In this document: positions 48,554 to 57,863 of the stretch, piece by piece
How positions within the stretch are numbered: position 1 is the first letter of the stretch
How the letters are laid out: the number at the start of each line of letters is the position of its first letter
Assembly: GCA_964509425.1 (NCBI GenBank)
Contig: CAZDWZ010000004.1
Location: 1 to 64,000 of the forward strand
Direction of reading: 5' to 3'
Length of the DNA: 64,000 bases
From: CAZDWZ01 sp964509425
Lineage (GTDB): Bacteria > Bdellovibrionota_C > UBA2361 > SZUA-149 > CAZDWZ01
The notes under the pieces: generated by a model
Seen by the model: only the letters and a program-made list of their open reading frames with translations
Database searches by the model: none
What the model was told of the DNA's origin: nothing
Program-made: the position numbers and the translations under genes

Positions 48554-49732
48554 CTAGAGGCAGCGCGCGAGTGTGTAGTCGAGGAGTGCCGCGAGGTGCA
48601 TTTTGACGCGCGGATTGATCCGGTCAGAAGCAAGACCATCGAGCTCGGACTTCGCTCGTGCTGCATAGCCTCGTGACATGCTTCGTGCTTGAGCGATGAC
48701 CTGTGATGAGCGAAGATATGTGACGGTTTCCGCCACTTCCTGGGTCGTCGGGCTGGGTTTAGAGAAAAACTCCTTTGCTCTCGGATCTTCGCTCTGCAGC
48801 CAGAGAACGTTGACGAGCGACGGAGTCTGCTGCTTGAGGTCTGTGCCCGAGGGTTTTCCCAAGAGCGTTTCGTCTGCCACGACGTCGAGCACATCGTCGA
48901 TCATTTGAAATGCAATTCCGGCGTATCTCCCAAATCTCCGCATCACCTCGATCTCATTCTCATTGGCTCCGCCATAATAGGCTCCAACGAGAGTAGAAAG
49001 GGAGAAAAGCGAACCGGTTTTTTTAGAGACGATCCGCTCATACTCCTGAAAGGCGAACGGTCTATCGATCGAGAGTGCACCTTCAAGGATTTCGCCCTCG
49101 GTAAGTTCGACGCACGCCTCTTCGGTCCTTCGGACGACGAGTTCTCCCAGGTGAGCGCAGAGGCCAAACGCTCGGACCCAAAGAAAGTCCCCGGCGAGGA
49201 GCGATGGGGCAATTCCAAACTTGTAATATGCAGAGTCTTTATGCCGGCGCTTTGGTGACTCATCGATGATGTCGTCATGAAGGAGAGTCGCCATGTGGAT
49301 GAGCTCAATCCCTGCGGAGACGTCGACCAGCTGCGGGCGTATCTCGTCGGTTCTCCCTGGAGTTTCCGAATTCATTCCATCGGGCGTTAAAGGAGAGTCA
49401 TCGAAGAGCTTCGCGGTCAAGATTGCCAGTATAGGCCGGATTCTCTTGCCTCCGAGCTCCAGAAGGTAGTCGGCAATCGTCGCAAGCACTTCCGCTTCCG
49501 AGACAAAACAACTCCGAATTCTCGCTTCGACTTTGGCTAAGCCCGGAGAGACCTCGAGGAATGCGTCCTTCGCTTTTGCGCGTAAAGCGTCAGCATCGAG
49601 AAGTTCAGTGGACACCGAGGATCCACCGTCCGAAAGAAAAAGTTCATGAGCGCCTTGAAGAAAGGTCGAGGCGGGGAGGGCGCCGGATGATGGGGCCTCG
49701 GAAGATTCGGAAGTTTGGCACTGTTGCTCCAT
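48554..49732 (-). CDS. Polyprenyl diphosphate synthase (octaprenyl/IspB-like)
   Basis: The 392-residue trans-prenyltransferase has the first Asp-rich motif LLHDDIIDESPKRRHKDSAY, the second QMIDDVLDVVADETLLGKPS, and the IPP-binding GGKRIRPIL. It builds the long isoprenoid chain of quinones. An N-terminal extension of ~50 residues, Ser/Ala-rich, precedes the usual start; an internal start is possible but no better ribosome site is evident. Divergent from bioF. Confidence 0.93.
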   Translation of the reverse strand: MEQQCQTSESSEAPSSGALPASTFLQGAHELFLSDGGSSVSTELLDADALRAKAKDAFLEVSPGLAKVEARIRSCFVSEAEVLATIADYLLELGGKRIRPILAILTAKLFDDSPLTPDGMNSETPGRTDEIRPQLVDVSAGIELIHMATLLHDDIIDESPKRRHKDSAYYKFGIAPSLLAGDFLWVRAFGLCAHLGELVVRRTEEACVELTEGEILEGALSIDRPFAFQEYERIVSKKTGSLFSLSTLVGAYYGGANENEIEVMRRFGRYAGIAFQMIDDVLDVVADETLLGKPSGTDLKQQTPSLVNVLWLQSEDPRAKEFFSKPSPTTQEVAETVTYLRSSQVIAQARSMSRGYAARAKSELDGLASDRINPRVKMHLAALLDYTLARCL

Positions 49733-49835
49733 GCTGGGAGATTAGCGCTTATCGAGAATTTCGGCTACCTTTGGGGCACTAATCCGTGCTTCCGGTAAAG
49801 CAATCGGGGGAGGATGAAGCCTCGCGAGAAATGAA

Positions 49836-51056
49836 ATGGGGATGTTAGAAAAGGAATTCGCGGAGAGTGGTCGCGACGACTCGTGGATTTCTCATGAACT
49901 CGGGCAGCTTAGCGCACTGGGCCTCCTGAGGTCTCCGAAAACACGAAGCGCAGGCTCAGGCGCTCGAATCGAACTTCAGGGCAAAAGCCTCATAAATTTT
50001 TCCAGCAACGACTATCTTGGATTAAGCCAAGAGCCCGCGCTAGCCGTCGAGGCGGCCGAGACCGGAAGTCGATGGGGAACCGGTTCCGGTGCCTCACGGG
50101 TCGTGTCTGGAACGCATCCTTCTCACGAAGCGCTCGAGAATGCGCTCGCTGCGGCTTTTGGGTCTGAGGGCTGTCTCGTTTACGGATCTGGATATCTGGC
50201 GAATCTGGGTAGCATTCCGGTGCTTGCAAGAAGAAATGATTCGATCTTTGTCGATCGCCTTGCTCACGCGAGCTTAATCGACGGAATTCAACTTTCCCGA
50301 TCGAAATTCCGCAGGTTCCAGCATAACGACCCTTCGCATCTGGAATCATTGATGAAGCAGGCAAAAGAAAAGCGCCGAGCGAGCGAGCGCTTTCTCATCG
50401 TTACGGAATCCGTGTTCAGTATGGATGGGGATCTTGCGCCTCTCCGCGAGATCGCCGCTCTCGCGGAGAGATACGATGCGATGCTGTATGTGGATGAAGC
50501 GCACGCAATTGGCGTCTACGGGCAGAACGGTGCAGGCCTCGTATCCGAGCTCGGAATTGAATCCTCAGCGATTACGAAATCTTTGAGTTTTGGAAAGGCG
50601 CTGGCGAGTTATGGCGGTGCGGTGCTCGGCACTCGCATCTTGCGAGAGCTTCTCCTTCAAAAATCGAGGACCTTTATTTTTCACACCGCGCTTCCGCCTG
50701 CGGTTCCGGCAGCGACCTGTAAAGCCCTCACTTTTCTCTCGGATCCGTGGCGTCGAGATCGCTTGCGGAAGAAATCACTCCAACTGAGAGCCAAATTGCG
50801 ATCAGCGGGATTATCGGTGCCCGACGGTGACTCGGCGATCGTTCCGCTTTTTGTTCCGGGGAACGCTCGCTGCATCTCGTTCTCGAGCGCACTGTTTGAA
50901 GCCGGTGTTTTCGCGCCCGCAATACGTTCTCCAAGTGTACCGGCCGGAACCGAGCGAATTCGTATCTCACTCTCAGCGACGCATTCGGATGCGGAGCTCG
51001 AAGAGGCAGGAGATTTGCTCATCGAATGCGGCGAAGCTGCGGGTCTCCTCCCGTGA
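49836..51056 (+). CDS. bioF: 8-amino-7-oxononanoate synthase
   Basis: The 406-residue PLP enzyme shows NFSSNDYLGLS, GSGASRVVSGTHPSHEALEN, SVFSMDGDLAPL, YVDEAHAIGVYGQNGAGL, and the PLP-Lys in SLSFGKALASYGGAVLG. It condenses pimeloyl-ACP and alanine in biotin synthesis. It overlaps the following hydrolase gene by 4 nt, consistent with a biotin operon. Other alpha-oxoamine synthases such as 2-amino-3-ketobutyrate ligase are similar, but the neighbour favours BioF. Biotin is needed here by the carboxylase at 20398-22517. Confidence 0.88.
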   Translation: MGMLEKEFAESGRDDSWISHELGQLSALGLLRSPKTRSAGSGARIELQGKSLINFSSNDYLGLSQEPALAVEAAETGSRWGTGSGASRVVSGTHPSHEALENALAAAFGSEGCLVYGSGYLANLGSIPVLARRNDSIFVDRLAHASLIDGIQLSRSKFRRFQHNDPSHLESLMKQAKEKRRASERFLIVTESVFSMDGDLAPLREIAALAERYDAMLYVDEAHAIGVYGQNGAGLVSELGIESSAITKSLSFGKALASYGGAVLGTRILRELLLQKSRTFIFHTALPPAVPAATCKALTFLSDPWRRDRLRKKSLQLRAKLRSAGLSVPDGDSAIVPLFVPGNARCISFSSALFEAGVFAPAIRSPSVPAGTERIRISLSATHSDAELEEAGDLLIECGEAAGLLP

Positions 51057-51805
51057 AAATTCGCTGGATCTCGGGATTTGGACAGCCCGCCGACTCATTT
51101 CTCAAAACCGCATCAGCAGCGGGGCTTCTTGAGGAGAGCACATTTCACGCTGCTCTCGATTTTTTTGAAGACCACGATTCATCCTTCAAGGGGTTTCCAT
51201 CAAAGCCAGGACTCTCACTGGCAGCCGAGATCCGTCGACGAGGGAATCGTGAATTGCTGGTCGGCTGGTCGCTTGGAGGGAACGTAGCTCTTGAAGCGGC
51301 GGCGCTCTGCTCCGAATTCGTCGTAGGCCTCGTTCTAATCGGAGTTGCTCCGGTCTTTACGGAGAACGGGAAAGCCGAGAACGGCTTCAAGCGCTGGTGG
51401 AGCGCAAACCCCGAATCCGAGGTCGAACAGTTTCGAGAGAGATTACTTCAGGATCCCACGGCAAGCTTCCGAATGTTTCGAAAGCGCATGGGGGCAGAGT
51501 CGAATCCTCATTCTTTAGACCATTGGGGTCATGCGACGATCCCGCGCCTCAACTCGGGAATGCTGTATCTCAAGACCGCGGATCTCACGCAGTGCCTGAA
51601 TCGGGTGGAATGTCCGATGCTGATCATTCATGGGGCGAGAGATAAGATTGTCCGGCTTGCCCGCGAGTCGCTTCCACAAACGATCCATGGAAATCGTGTC
51701 GTAGTGGTGCAGAATGGCGGTCACGCCCTTCCGGAGACTCACCCGGAAGAGCTTGGCCTCCACGTTCGGGCTTTTGCCGAACTCGGTATCAGCAATGTTC
51801 GTTGA
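51053..51805 (+). CDS. Alpha/beta hydrolase, BioH-like
   Basis: The 250-residue protein starts at GTG 51053, overlapping the bioF stop (GTGA). It has WISGFGQPADSF near the start, the nucleophile elbow VGWSLGGNVALEAA (Ser in GWSLGG), then ECPMLIIHGARDKIV (Asp) and NGGHALPETHPEEL (His), a full Ser-Asp-His triad. BioH releases pimeloyl-ACP from its methyl ester; the GWSLGG elbow and coupling to bioF favour that role. It could also be a BioG- or BioV-type replacement. Confidence 0.78.
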   Translation: MKIRWISGFGQPADSFLKTASAAGLLEESTFHAALDFFEDHDSSFKGFPSKPGLSLAAEIRRRGNRELLVGWSLGGNVALEAAALCSEFVVGLVLIGVAPVFTENGKAENGFKRWWSANPESEVEQFRERLLQDPTASFRMFRKRMGAESNPHSLDHWGHATIPRLNSGMLYLKTADLTQCLNRVECPMLIIHGARDKIVRLARESLPQTIHGNRVVVVQNGGHALPETHPEELGLHVRAFAELGISNVR

Positions 51806-52208
51806 ATGCCGTTACCAAAGCTTCTGCGATCTGATCCGCCGAGCGACCTTCAATCTCGCTCCGCGGAACCATCTTAACGACTTCACCGTCCTTTAATAAG
51901 GCAATCGAGGGTGAAGACGGAGGATACCCGACGAAATAGCTTCGAGCCCGCTCGGTCGCCTCGCGGTCTTGTCCTGCGAAAACGGTGGTGAGCATGGCCG
52001 GCTTCTTCTCGGAGCGTGTCAGAGCCATTTTAACTGCCGGTCGGGCGGCGCCTGCAGCGCAACCGCAGATTGAGTTCACAACGACAAGAACTGTGCCCTT
52101 CGAGTCTTGAAGAGTTGCGTCGACTTCTTCGGCCGTTCGCATTTCCTTCACGCCGGCAGCAGTGAGCTCTTGACGCATGGGTTGAACAAATCTTTCGTCG
52201 TACATCAT
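51789..52208 (-). CDS. BrxA/BrxB-family bacilliredoxin
   Basis: The 139-residue protein matches the YphP/YqiW bacilliredoxins: YDERFVQPMRQELTAAGVKE, then the redox motif VVNSICGCAAGAARPAV (Cys48-Gly-Cys50) and YFVGYPPSSPSIALLKDGEV. These proteins remove bacillithiol from S-bacillithiolated proteins. The presence of bshA, bshB and bshC 4-7 kb away supports the role. Its 3' end overlaps the convergent BioH-like gene by 17 nt. Confidence 0.92.
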   Translation of the reverse strand: MMYDERFVQPMRQELTAAGVKEMRTAEEVDATLQDSKGTVLVVVNSICGCAAGAARPAVKMALTRSEKKPAMLTTVFAGQDREATERARSYFVGYPPSSPSIALLKDGEVVKMVPRSEIEGRSADQIAEALVTAFNEHC

Positions 52209-52272
52209 AAAGTCTTTCCGTATTGTTTCGAGTATGTACTAGTCGAAATAGCATAAAACCGCACCCGGCACC

Positions 52273-53295
52273 ATGAGCGCCATAGTCGTCGAAAATCTTA
52301 GAAAAACCTTTCAATCGTATCGCCGAAGAGAGGGTGTGCTCGGTGGTGTGCGCGATCTGTTCAGCCGGAACTACGAAACACTGGTCGCCGTCGACAATAT
52401 TTCACTACAAGTCGAAGAGGGTGAGCTGCTCGGATATATCGGGCCGAACGGAGCCGGAAAGTCGACGAGCATAAAAATGCTGACCGGCATACTTCAGCCG
52501 ACATCCGGACGGATCGAGGTGCTGGGCCTCAATCCATTTACAGAACGAAAGACCTACACCAAACACATCGGTGTGGTGTTCGGACAGCGGACGCAGCTTT
52601 GGTGGGATATTGCTGTCATTGAGTCTTTTAAGCTTCTCTCAAACATTTATGGGATCGAGAAGGAGCGGTTTCGTAGTCGGCTTAAGGTGCTTGAGGATGT
52701 GCTTCAGCTTGGCGATACCTTACACACTCCGGTTCGAAAGTTATCGCTCGGCCAGAGAATGCGCGCGGACCTCGCTGCGAGCCTTTTGCACGAGCCGAAG
52801 ATCGTCTTTCTCGACGAGCCGACTATCGGCCTCGATATCGTAGCGAAGGACAGTATCCGGAACTTCCTTCGGTACATCAACAAAGAGCTTGGAACGACAA
52901 TTCTGCTGACGACTCACGATCTGAAAGAGATCGAAGAGCTTTGCGAACGTATCGTCGTCATCGATCACGGAAAAATTATGTATGATGGACAGCTTTCGTT
53001 GATTCGATCGCTCTCCGGACTGGAACGTACCATCCTCATCGAGTTCCCCGGTACCGCCCCTCTTGAGGAGTTATCGGGACTTTTTGGAGGACGAGTGCGA
53101 TTCCAGCGAGAAAGCGAGCGGCGTGTTCGAGGACGATTCGACAATCAAGAAATCTCGAGTGGCGAGCTTTTGAAGGTTGCTCTTTCACGATACGAAGTTT
53201 CTGATCTCACGTTGCTTGAGCCGGACATCGAGGAAGTGATCGTGAAACTCTATCGCGGAGAAAACCCGGCTTCTCCCTCTGCCCCTTCATCTTGA
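52273..53295 (+). CDS. ABC transporter ATPase (ABC-2 exporter type)
   Basis: The 340-residue ATPase has Walker A GYIGPNGAGKSTSIKMLTG, signature LSLGQRMRADLAASLLHEPK, Walker B IVFLDEPTIGLD and switch His in LTTHDLKEIE. VFGQRTQLWWDIAVIES is typical of the subgroup that pairs with ABC-2 (PF06182-like) permeases. A C-terminal ~80-residue domain follows. The next gene overlaps it by 4 nt. It powers the exporter formed with the two membrane genes that follow; the cargo is unknown. Confidence 0.93.
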   Translation: MSAIVVENLRKTFQSYRRREGVLGGVRDLFSRNYETLVAVDNISLQVEEGELLGYIGPNGAGKSTSIKMLTGILQPTSGRIEVLGLNPFTERKTYTKHIGVVFGQRTQLWWDIAVIESFKLLSNIYGIEKERFRSRLKVLEDVLQLGDTLHTPVRKLSLGQRMRADLAASLLHEPKIVFLDEPTIGLDIVAKDSIRNFLRYINKELGTTILLTTHDLKEIEELCERIVVIDHGKIMYDGQLSLIRSLSGLERTILIEFPGTAPLEELSGLFGGRVRFQRESERRVRGRFDNQEISSGELLKVALSRYEVSDLTLLEPDIEEVIVKLYRGENPASPSAPSS

Positions 53296-54134
53296 ACCAA
53301 CCGCGTCGTATGAATGAAACCGTTTCGAGTAAGTTGATTCCGTACCTCGCCATGGTTCGGAGCGCTTTTCTCGGGATGCTCGCCTATCGGCTCCGGTATT
53401 TGACCGGGATTCTGTCTTACACCCTCTTTATCTCTGTTAATTATTTCATCTGGAAGGCGATTTTTTCAACCTATCCCGAAGGCAGTCGCATTCACGGATT
53501 CTCCCTTGGCGAGATGGTTACCTATCTTGGTGTGGGATGGATTGCGAGGAGCTGCTACTTCTCTGAGATTGACGATACGATCGACGACTTGGTGGTAACC
53601 GGCCAGATCAGCGTCTATTTGTTGAGACCCATGGATTTTCATCTTACCATGCTGTGTCAGGCGGCCGGGGAGAGTCTCTTCCGAATTTTATTTTTTACGT
53701 TTCCCGTGAGCATCGTCATTCTTCTTTTTTTCCCGCTCACTGGCCCCGCGAGTGTCTTGTACGGGATTTTGTTCTTACTCTCGTCGGTGACCAGCTTTTT
53801 CGTTCTTGCAGAGCTAAACTTTGTCGTCGGTTTGATGGCATTTGAGCTGCAGTCAGTGACGGGTCTTAAGCGGGCAAAGTATCAGTTGTTGCAACTGTTC
53901 TCCGGTCTCCTCATGCCGATTGCGTTTTTCCCGGAGTGGTTCCAGTCGGTTATTTACGCACTTCCATTTCGACTCATGACTTCAGTTCCCATGGAGCTCT
54001 ATCTTGGGAAGATCGAATTATCCTCAGTGCCTTGGATCTTCGTTCAGCAAGGTGTCTGGATCGCGGTCTTGTGGCTGACGTCCGTCCTGCTCTGGAGACG
54101 AGAAGTCAAGCGATTGGTCCTTCAAGGAGGATGA
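53292..54134 (+). CDS. ABC-2 family exporter permease (first)
   Basis: The 280-residue protein has about six hydrophobic spans: YLTGILSYTLFISVNYFIW, EMVTYLGVGWIARS, FRILFFTFPVSIVILLFFPL and others, and loop ISVYLLRPMDFHLTMLCQAA, like ABC-2 permeases of the ViaB/PF06182 type. TTG 53292 overlaps the ATPase stop (TTGA); ATG 53310 is the other option. With its partner at 54136 it should form the inner-membrane channel. Confidence 0.88.
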   Translation: MNQPRRMNETVSSKLIPYLAMVRSAFLGMLAYRLRYLTGILSYTLFISVNYFIWKAIFSTYPEGSRIHGFSLGEMVTYLGVGWIARSCYFSEIDDTIDDLVVTGQISVYLLRPMDFHLTMLCQAAGESLFRILFFTFPVSIVILLFFPLTGPASVLYGILFLLSSVTSFFVLAELNFVVGLMAFELQSVTGLKRAKYQLLQLFSGLLMPIAFFPEWFQSVIYALPFRLMTSVPMELYLGKIELSSVPWIFVQQGVWIAVLWLTSVLLWRREVKRLVLQGG

Positions 54135-54135
54135 G

Positions 54136-54942
54136 ATGAAGGATTTCTTACGGGGTGTTCCGATATACTTCGCATATTTTCAGCGCTTCCTTCTCGCGCG
54201 GATGGAATACAAGTTCGATTTCTTCTTCGGCATATTTGCGAACATTTTGACCACAATGACGGGCCTTTTGTTCATTTTCTTTCTCGTCGACGGGAAGGCG
54301 GTCCCATCAATCGGCGGATGGAAACGCGAAGAAGTATTGTTCATTTACGGCTACGCGAGTCTTTCCCTTGCAATACTCTCGACGCTTGCGGCGAATCTCT
54401 ATGGATTTGCCTCTCGGTATATCGTGCTCGGTCAGTTTGATCGCGTGCTGCTCCGTCCCCTCAGCACGCTTTGCCAAATTCTCTTCGAGTCATTCAACCT
54501 CGATAGCATTGGTGGGCTACTAACGGGGGCTGGAGTGCTCATCTATGCTTCAAACGAGCTTAATCTTACGTTTGGCGCGATCGACATTCTTTGGCTTCTC
54601 TTGAGCGCGTTCTCCGGCGGCGTTATACTAATTTCGGTTTTCGTCGTCGTCGCTTCTCTATCCTTTCATTTCGAGGACCGATTCGGGATAGCACCTCCGG
54701 TCTTCAACTTATTGAACTTTGGAAGATATCCGACACCGATCTTCAACCGAATCATTCAATTCCTCCTTTCATTCGTCATCCCATTCGCATTCGTCGGATT
54801 TTATCCAGCGACGCATTTTCTCGATCGGCCGGGTTTTGAGATTTGGTGTTATTCGACTCCGCTGATGGCTTGTGCGTGTGCGGCGGTCGCCGGTGCAGCT
54901 TGGAGGTTCGGAGTCAGCCGCTATGAATCTACGGGAAGCTGA
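54136..54942 (+). CDS. ABC-2 family exporter permease (second)
   Basis: The 268-residue protein has about six membrane spans (FDFFFGIFANILTTMTGLLF, SLSLAILSTLAANLYGF, SGGVILISVFVVVASLSFHF) and the loop GQFDRVLLRPLSTLCQILFE, like the first permease (ISVYLLRPMDF). An AAGGAGG ribosome site lies 7 nt before ATG 54136. The MetE-like gene begins 1 nt after its stop, so four genes form one operon. Confidence 0.9.
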   Translation: MKDFLRGVPIYFAYFQRFLLARMEYKFDFFFGIFANILTTMTGLLFIFFLVDGKAVPSIGGWKREEVLFIYGYASLSLAILSTLAANLYGFASRYIVLGQFDRVLLRPLSTLCQILFESFNLDSIGGLLTGAGVLIYASNELNLTFGAIDILWLLLSAFSGGVILISVFVVVASLSFHFEDRFGIAPPVFNLLNFGRYPTPIFNRIIQFLLSFVIPFAFVGFYPATHFLDRPGFEIWCYSTPLMACACAAVAGAAWRFGVSRYESTGS

Positions 54943-54943
54943 G

Positions 54944-55774
54944 ATGCCGCTTTTGTTTCCAGTACAATGGGGAGTACTCGGAATAGGAAGTATTCCGTTT
55001 GATGACGTGTCCGAGGGTTACGCCTGGCTCTCTGAATATCCGTTCGAGATTGCGTTTCGACCTCAATTTCCGCTGGTCACGCCCCCTGGAGATATGTTCG
55101 AAGAGTTGAAACACGCGCCGAATACCGTTCCGATCACCGCATTCACAATCATGGTGAAAGATCAGATTGCAGGCCCCGTTACCATCGCCCGACTCTCAGA
55201 AGATCCGGGAAAATTTCGGGAATCGTTTCAGGCTCATCTGGAGAATCTCGACGGCTATGAGTTTCCAGGGATTTTCTGTCTCGATGAACCGTACTTGGCG
55301 ATCGGAATGGGCGCGGAAGATCCCGTCGAAGCGCTCGATTTGATTACCAAGTCGATCAAAACGATCCGGGAGAAGGGTTTTTTTAGCGCGCTACATTGTT
55401 GTTCCGGAGAATCGATGTCGCCGTTGCTCCGAGCCGTGCTGAGCGAGATCAAGGTCGACCTCTTGAGCCTGCCTCTGAACGACGAGTCGGAGGAATGGTT
55501 TACCAAGCGGTTGTCTCGACAAGAAGGATGTTGTTTCGGACTCAGTGAAACGGCTCTTGCCGAGCAAAGCTACACGCTCACGCGTTTTCGCCGTATGGCC
55601 GAGAATGCCGGACTGAGCCTTGGTGATGCCGGGAAGGTCTGCTGTATCAGCTCGGAGTGCGGCCTCGGACTTCTCGGCAAAGAGCGGGCTCGGCAGATCG
55701 TTCAGGAGCTGTTTTCGCTTTCGACGGCGCTTCGTGCCTCGTTCGCCGAGGGAGAAATATTCTCGAGAGAATAA
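54944..55774 (+). CDS. MetE-like (UROD/methionine synthase-fold) protein
   Basis: The 276-residue single-barrel protein resembles the catalytic domain of cobalamin-independent methionine synthase. It has GIGSIPFDDVSEGYAWLSEY then IAFRPQFP (residues 13-43), IFCLDEPYLAIG (110-121), SALHCCSGES with His151 and Cys153 as the HxC zinc ligands, and SSECGLGLL with the third ligand Cys239. So a zinc thiol-activating site is probable. It lacks the N-terminal MetE half. Methyl donor and acceptor are unknown. GGGAAG precedes ATG 54944, 1 nt after the permease stop. It ends flush against the bacillithiol operon's last gene on the other strand. Confidence 0.78.
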   Translation: MPLLFPVQWGVLGIGSIPFDDVSEGYAWLSEYPFEIAFRPQFPLVTPPGDMFEELKHAPNTVPITAFTIMVKDQIAGPVTIARLSEDPGKFRESFQAHLENLDGYEFPGIFCLDEPYLAIGMGAEDPVEALDLITKSIKTIREKGFFSALHCCSGESMSPLLRAVLSEIKVDLLSLPLNDESEEWFTKRLSRQEGCCFGLSETALAEQSYTLTRFRRMAENAGLSLGDAGKVCCISSECGLGLLGKERARQIVQELFSLSTALRASFAEGEIFSRE

Positions 55775-56932
55775 CTATGCCCCCATCACCCGGTAATAAC
55801 TCTCCTCGTACTGAGTCATGAGGCGCTCCTCGGAGTACAAATCGACGGCCTTCTTTCGGGCGGCGGCCGCCATCTTTGATTGTAGCGCGTCATCCTGCAG
55901 GAGCCGGAGCACGTACCCGCTCATGGCTTCAATGTCGCCAAGATCGGCAAGAAATCCGTCTTCACCATGGGATATCAGCTCGGGCAAGCCCTGAACTTTC
56001 GTCGCCACAACAGGGGCCCCGCAGCTCATGGCTTCCAGCGCCGCGAGGCCGAAGCTTTCGCTTTCGCTCGGCAGCAAGAAGACGTTTGTATGTTGGAGGA
56101 GGGGGATGAAGTCGAGCTGTTTCCCCAAGAAGCAGACTTTGTCTTCAAGACCGAGCTCACGACTCAGTGCCTCTGCCGACGAGCGCTCGGGCCCGTCGCC
56201 GATGAGAAAAAGATGGCAGCGTTGATTTGCAACAACTTTCGCAAACACTTGAATGACATCGAGCACACGTTTCACGGTCCGAAAGTTTGAAACGTGACAA
56301 ATTATCTTCTCAGTCAACGCGCAGCCGCCGATGAGTTGTGCGAGTTGCGCAGATGAGTTCTCATCGGCAGGGCGATACTTCGCCGTATCAATGAAGTTTG
56401 GAATGACCTCGATAGGCACGTCAGGCGATAAGTTCAGTTTGTCGTAGGTCGCGAGCCGTAAGTATTTCGAGGGTACCGTAACGTGGTCGCTTTCCTTTAT
56501 GGAAAATCTCGTGATCGGGAGATAACTCCGGTCGTTACCAACGAGCGTGATGTCGGTTCCGTGCAAGGTCGTGATGACTTTCGGGGCATCTTTGCCCATG
56601 ATCTGTTTTGCGAGATAGGCGCTGGTCGCATGCGGAACAGCGTAGTGAACATGAAGGATGTCGAGCTTTGCATACGTCGTCACTTCGACCATTTTTGAGG
56701 CGAGACTCAACGGATACGGCGGATAGACGAAAAGCGGATAGTCGTGAACCTCTACTTCGTGGAAGTAAACGTTTTCGAGGAATCGATCGAGCCGCCGCGG
56801 AATATCATAACAGATGAAATGGACTTGATGTCCTCGCCTCGCCATCGCCATGCCAATCTCTGTCGCCACGACGCCGCTGCCACCGTAGGTGGGATAACAC
56901 GTGATACCGATTCGTAACGGACGTCGTTCCAT
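55775..56932 (-). CDS. bshA: N-acetyl-alpha-D-glucosaminyl L-malate synthase
   Basis: The 385-residue GT4 glycosyltransferase matches BshA: RIGITCYPTYGGSGVVATEI, VHDYPLFVYPPYPLSLASKM, ILHVHYAVPHATSAYLAKQI, TLHGTDITLVGNDRSYLPI, IPNFID, and the EX7E end SESESFGLAALEAMSCGAPV. It joins UDP-GlcNAc to L-malate, the first step of bacillithiol synthesis. It follows bshB by 3 nt in the order bshC-bshB-bshA. Confidence 0.97.
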   Translation of the reverse strand: MERRPLRIGITCYPTYGGSGVVATEIGMAMARRGHQVHFICYDIPRRLDRFLENVYFHEVEVHDYPLFVYPPYPLSLASKMVEVTTYAKLDILHVHYAVPHATSAYLAKQIMGKDAPKVITTLHGTDITLVGNDRSYLPITRFSIKESDHVTVPSKYLRLATYDKLNLSPDVPIEVIPNFIDTAKYRPADENSSAQLAQLIGGCALTEKIICHVSNFRTVKRVLDVIQVFAKVVANQRCHLFLIGDGPERSSAEALSRELGLEDKVCFLGKQLDFIPLLQHTNVFLLPSESESFGLAALEAMSCGAPVVATKVQGLPELISHGEDGFLADLGDIEAMSGYVLRLLQDDALQSKMAAAARKKAVDLYSEERLMTQYEESYYRVMGA

Positions 56933-56935
56933 AAT

Positions 56936-57736
56936 TCACCGAAGATAATACAATGGAGGGTGGAGAAGATTTTCCCGGAAATGTTTGACAGGATCTGAAA
57001 TGGGCACTGCGTTTCGAGTACAGTAGGCCTCTCCATATTTCGAACCGATGAGTGCGCCGGTCGAAGCATCACGTGCCTCAAGTGAAGAAAGTGAGAGCGG
57101 AGAACCGACGAGAGGAGTGATTCCAGGGACTGAGTGTGAAGCTGCCGGGGCTACTTGACTGGAGAATGCACGAACTGCCTTTAGTTTCGTTTCGTAAACG
57201 TGGCTGATGTCGACGATGAAGCTGACTGGCGTTGCCACTCGGATGGGATAGGCCGCCGACTGTCGCACCTGATGAGGAGCGCCGAGCTCCGGCGAGAAGT
57301 TCCTCATCGCGGAAAACGATACTGCGGATTCGACGAGTCGACTTGCCGGTCCGTGATCGGGATGGCGATCGACCGAATAAGGGAAAACCACGAGCTCCGG
57401 GCGAGCGGTGCGAAGAATTCTCACCATCTCACCGATGACGGCCCTTTCAACGTCCGCTACGAGAAGAGAAAATTGCCCATCCGGAAGACCCATATTGACC
57501 CGAAACGATGCGCCGAGAATTCCGGATGCCGCCGTCGCTTCTCTCCGGCGGATCTCCGGCGTACCGAACGAGCCCAGCTCGCCGAGGCTCAGGTCCACGA
57601 TTCCGCAAGAGTGATTCTGCAATACGAGGTGGGCAAGCAGGCCGCCAGCGAAAAGTTCAACATCATCGGGATGGGGGCCGAAAAAGAGCGCATCAACCGG
57701 TGTAATTGACTCTCCGGAGATGAATTCAGGTGACAT
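56936..57736 (-). CDS. bshB: Bacillithiol biosynthesis deacetylase
   Basis: The 266-residue PIG-L/LmbE-type zinc deacetylase has FFGPHPDDVELFAGGLLAHL (zinc His and catalytic Asp), IVDLSLGELGSFGTPEIRRR, NMGLPDGQF and RHPDHGPASRLVESA (third ligand). It removes the N-acetyl group from GlcNAc-malate. It resembles BshB1. bshA begins 3 nt after it. The 127-nt gap to bshC upstream holds a mildly AT-rich stretch and no terminator. Confidence 0.93.
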   Translation of the reverse strand: MSPEFISGESITPVDALFFGPHPDDVELFAGGLLAHLVLQNHSCGIVDLSLGELGSFGTPEIRRREATAASGILGASFRVNMGLPDGQFSLLVADVERAVIGEMVRILRTARPELVVFPYSVDRHPDHGPASRLVESAVSFSAMRNFSPELGAPHQVRQSAAYPIRVATPVSFIVDISHVYETKLKAVRAFSSQVAPAASHSVPGITPLVGSPLSLSSLEARDASTGALIGSKYGEAYCTRNAVPISDPVKHFRENLLHPPLYYLR

Positions 57737-57863
57737 CAGATTTGCGCTCCGTTCTCATTAACCTTCCAACCGCGAAGTCTACAGAAGTTCTAACGCTCGG
57801 TGTCGAGCGAAAACGAGACAGTAACAAAGTGAGAGAAGACATTTTGGTCTCCTTCCTCGTGAG

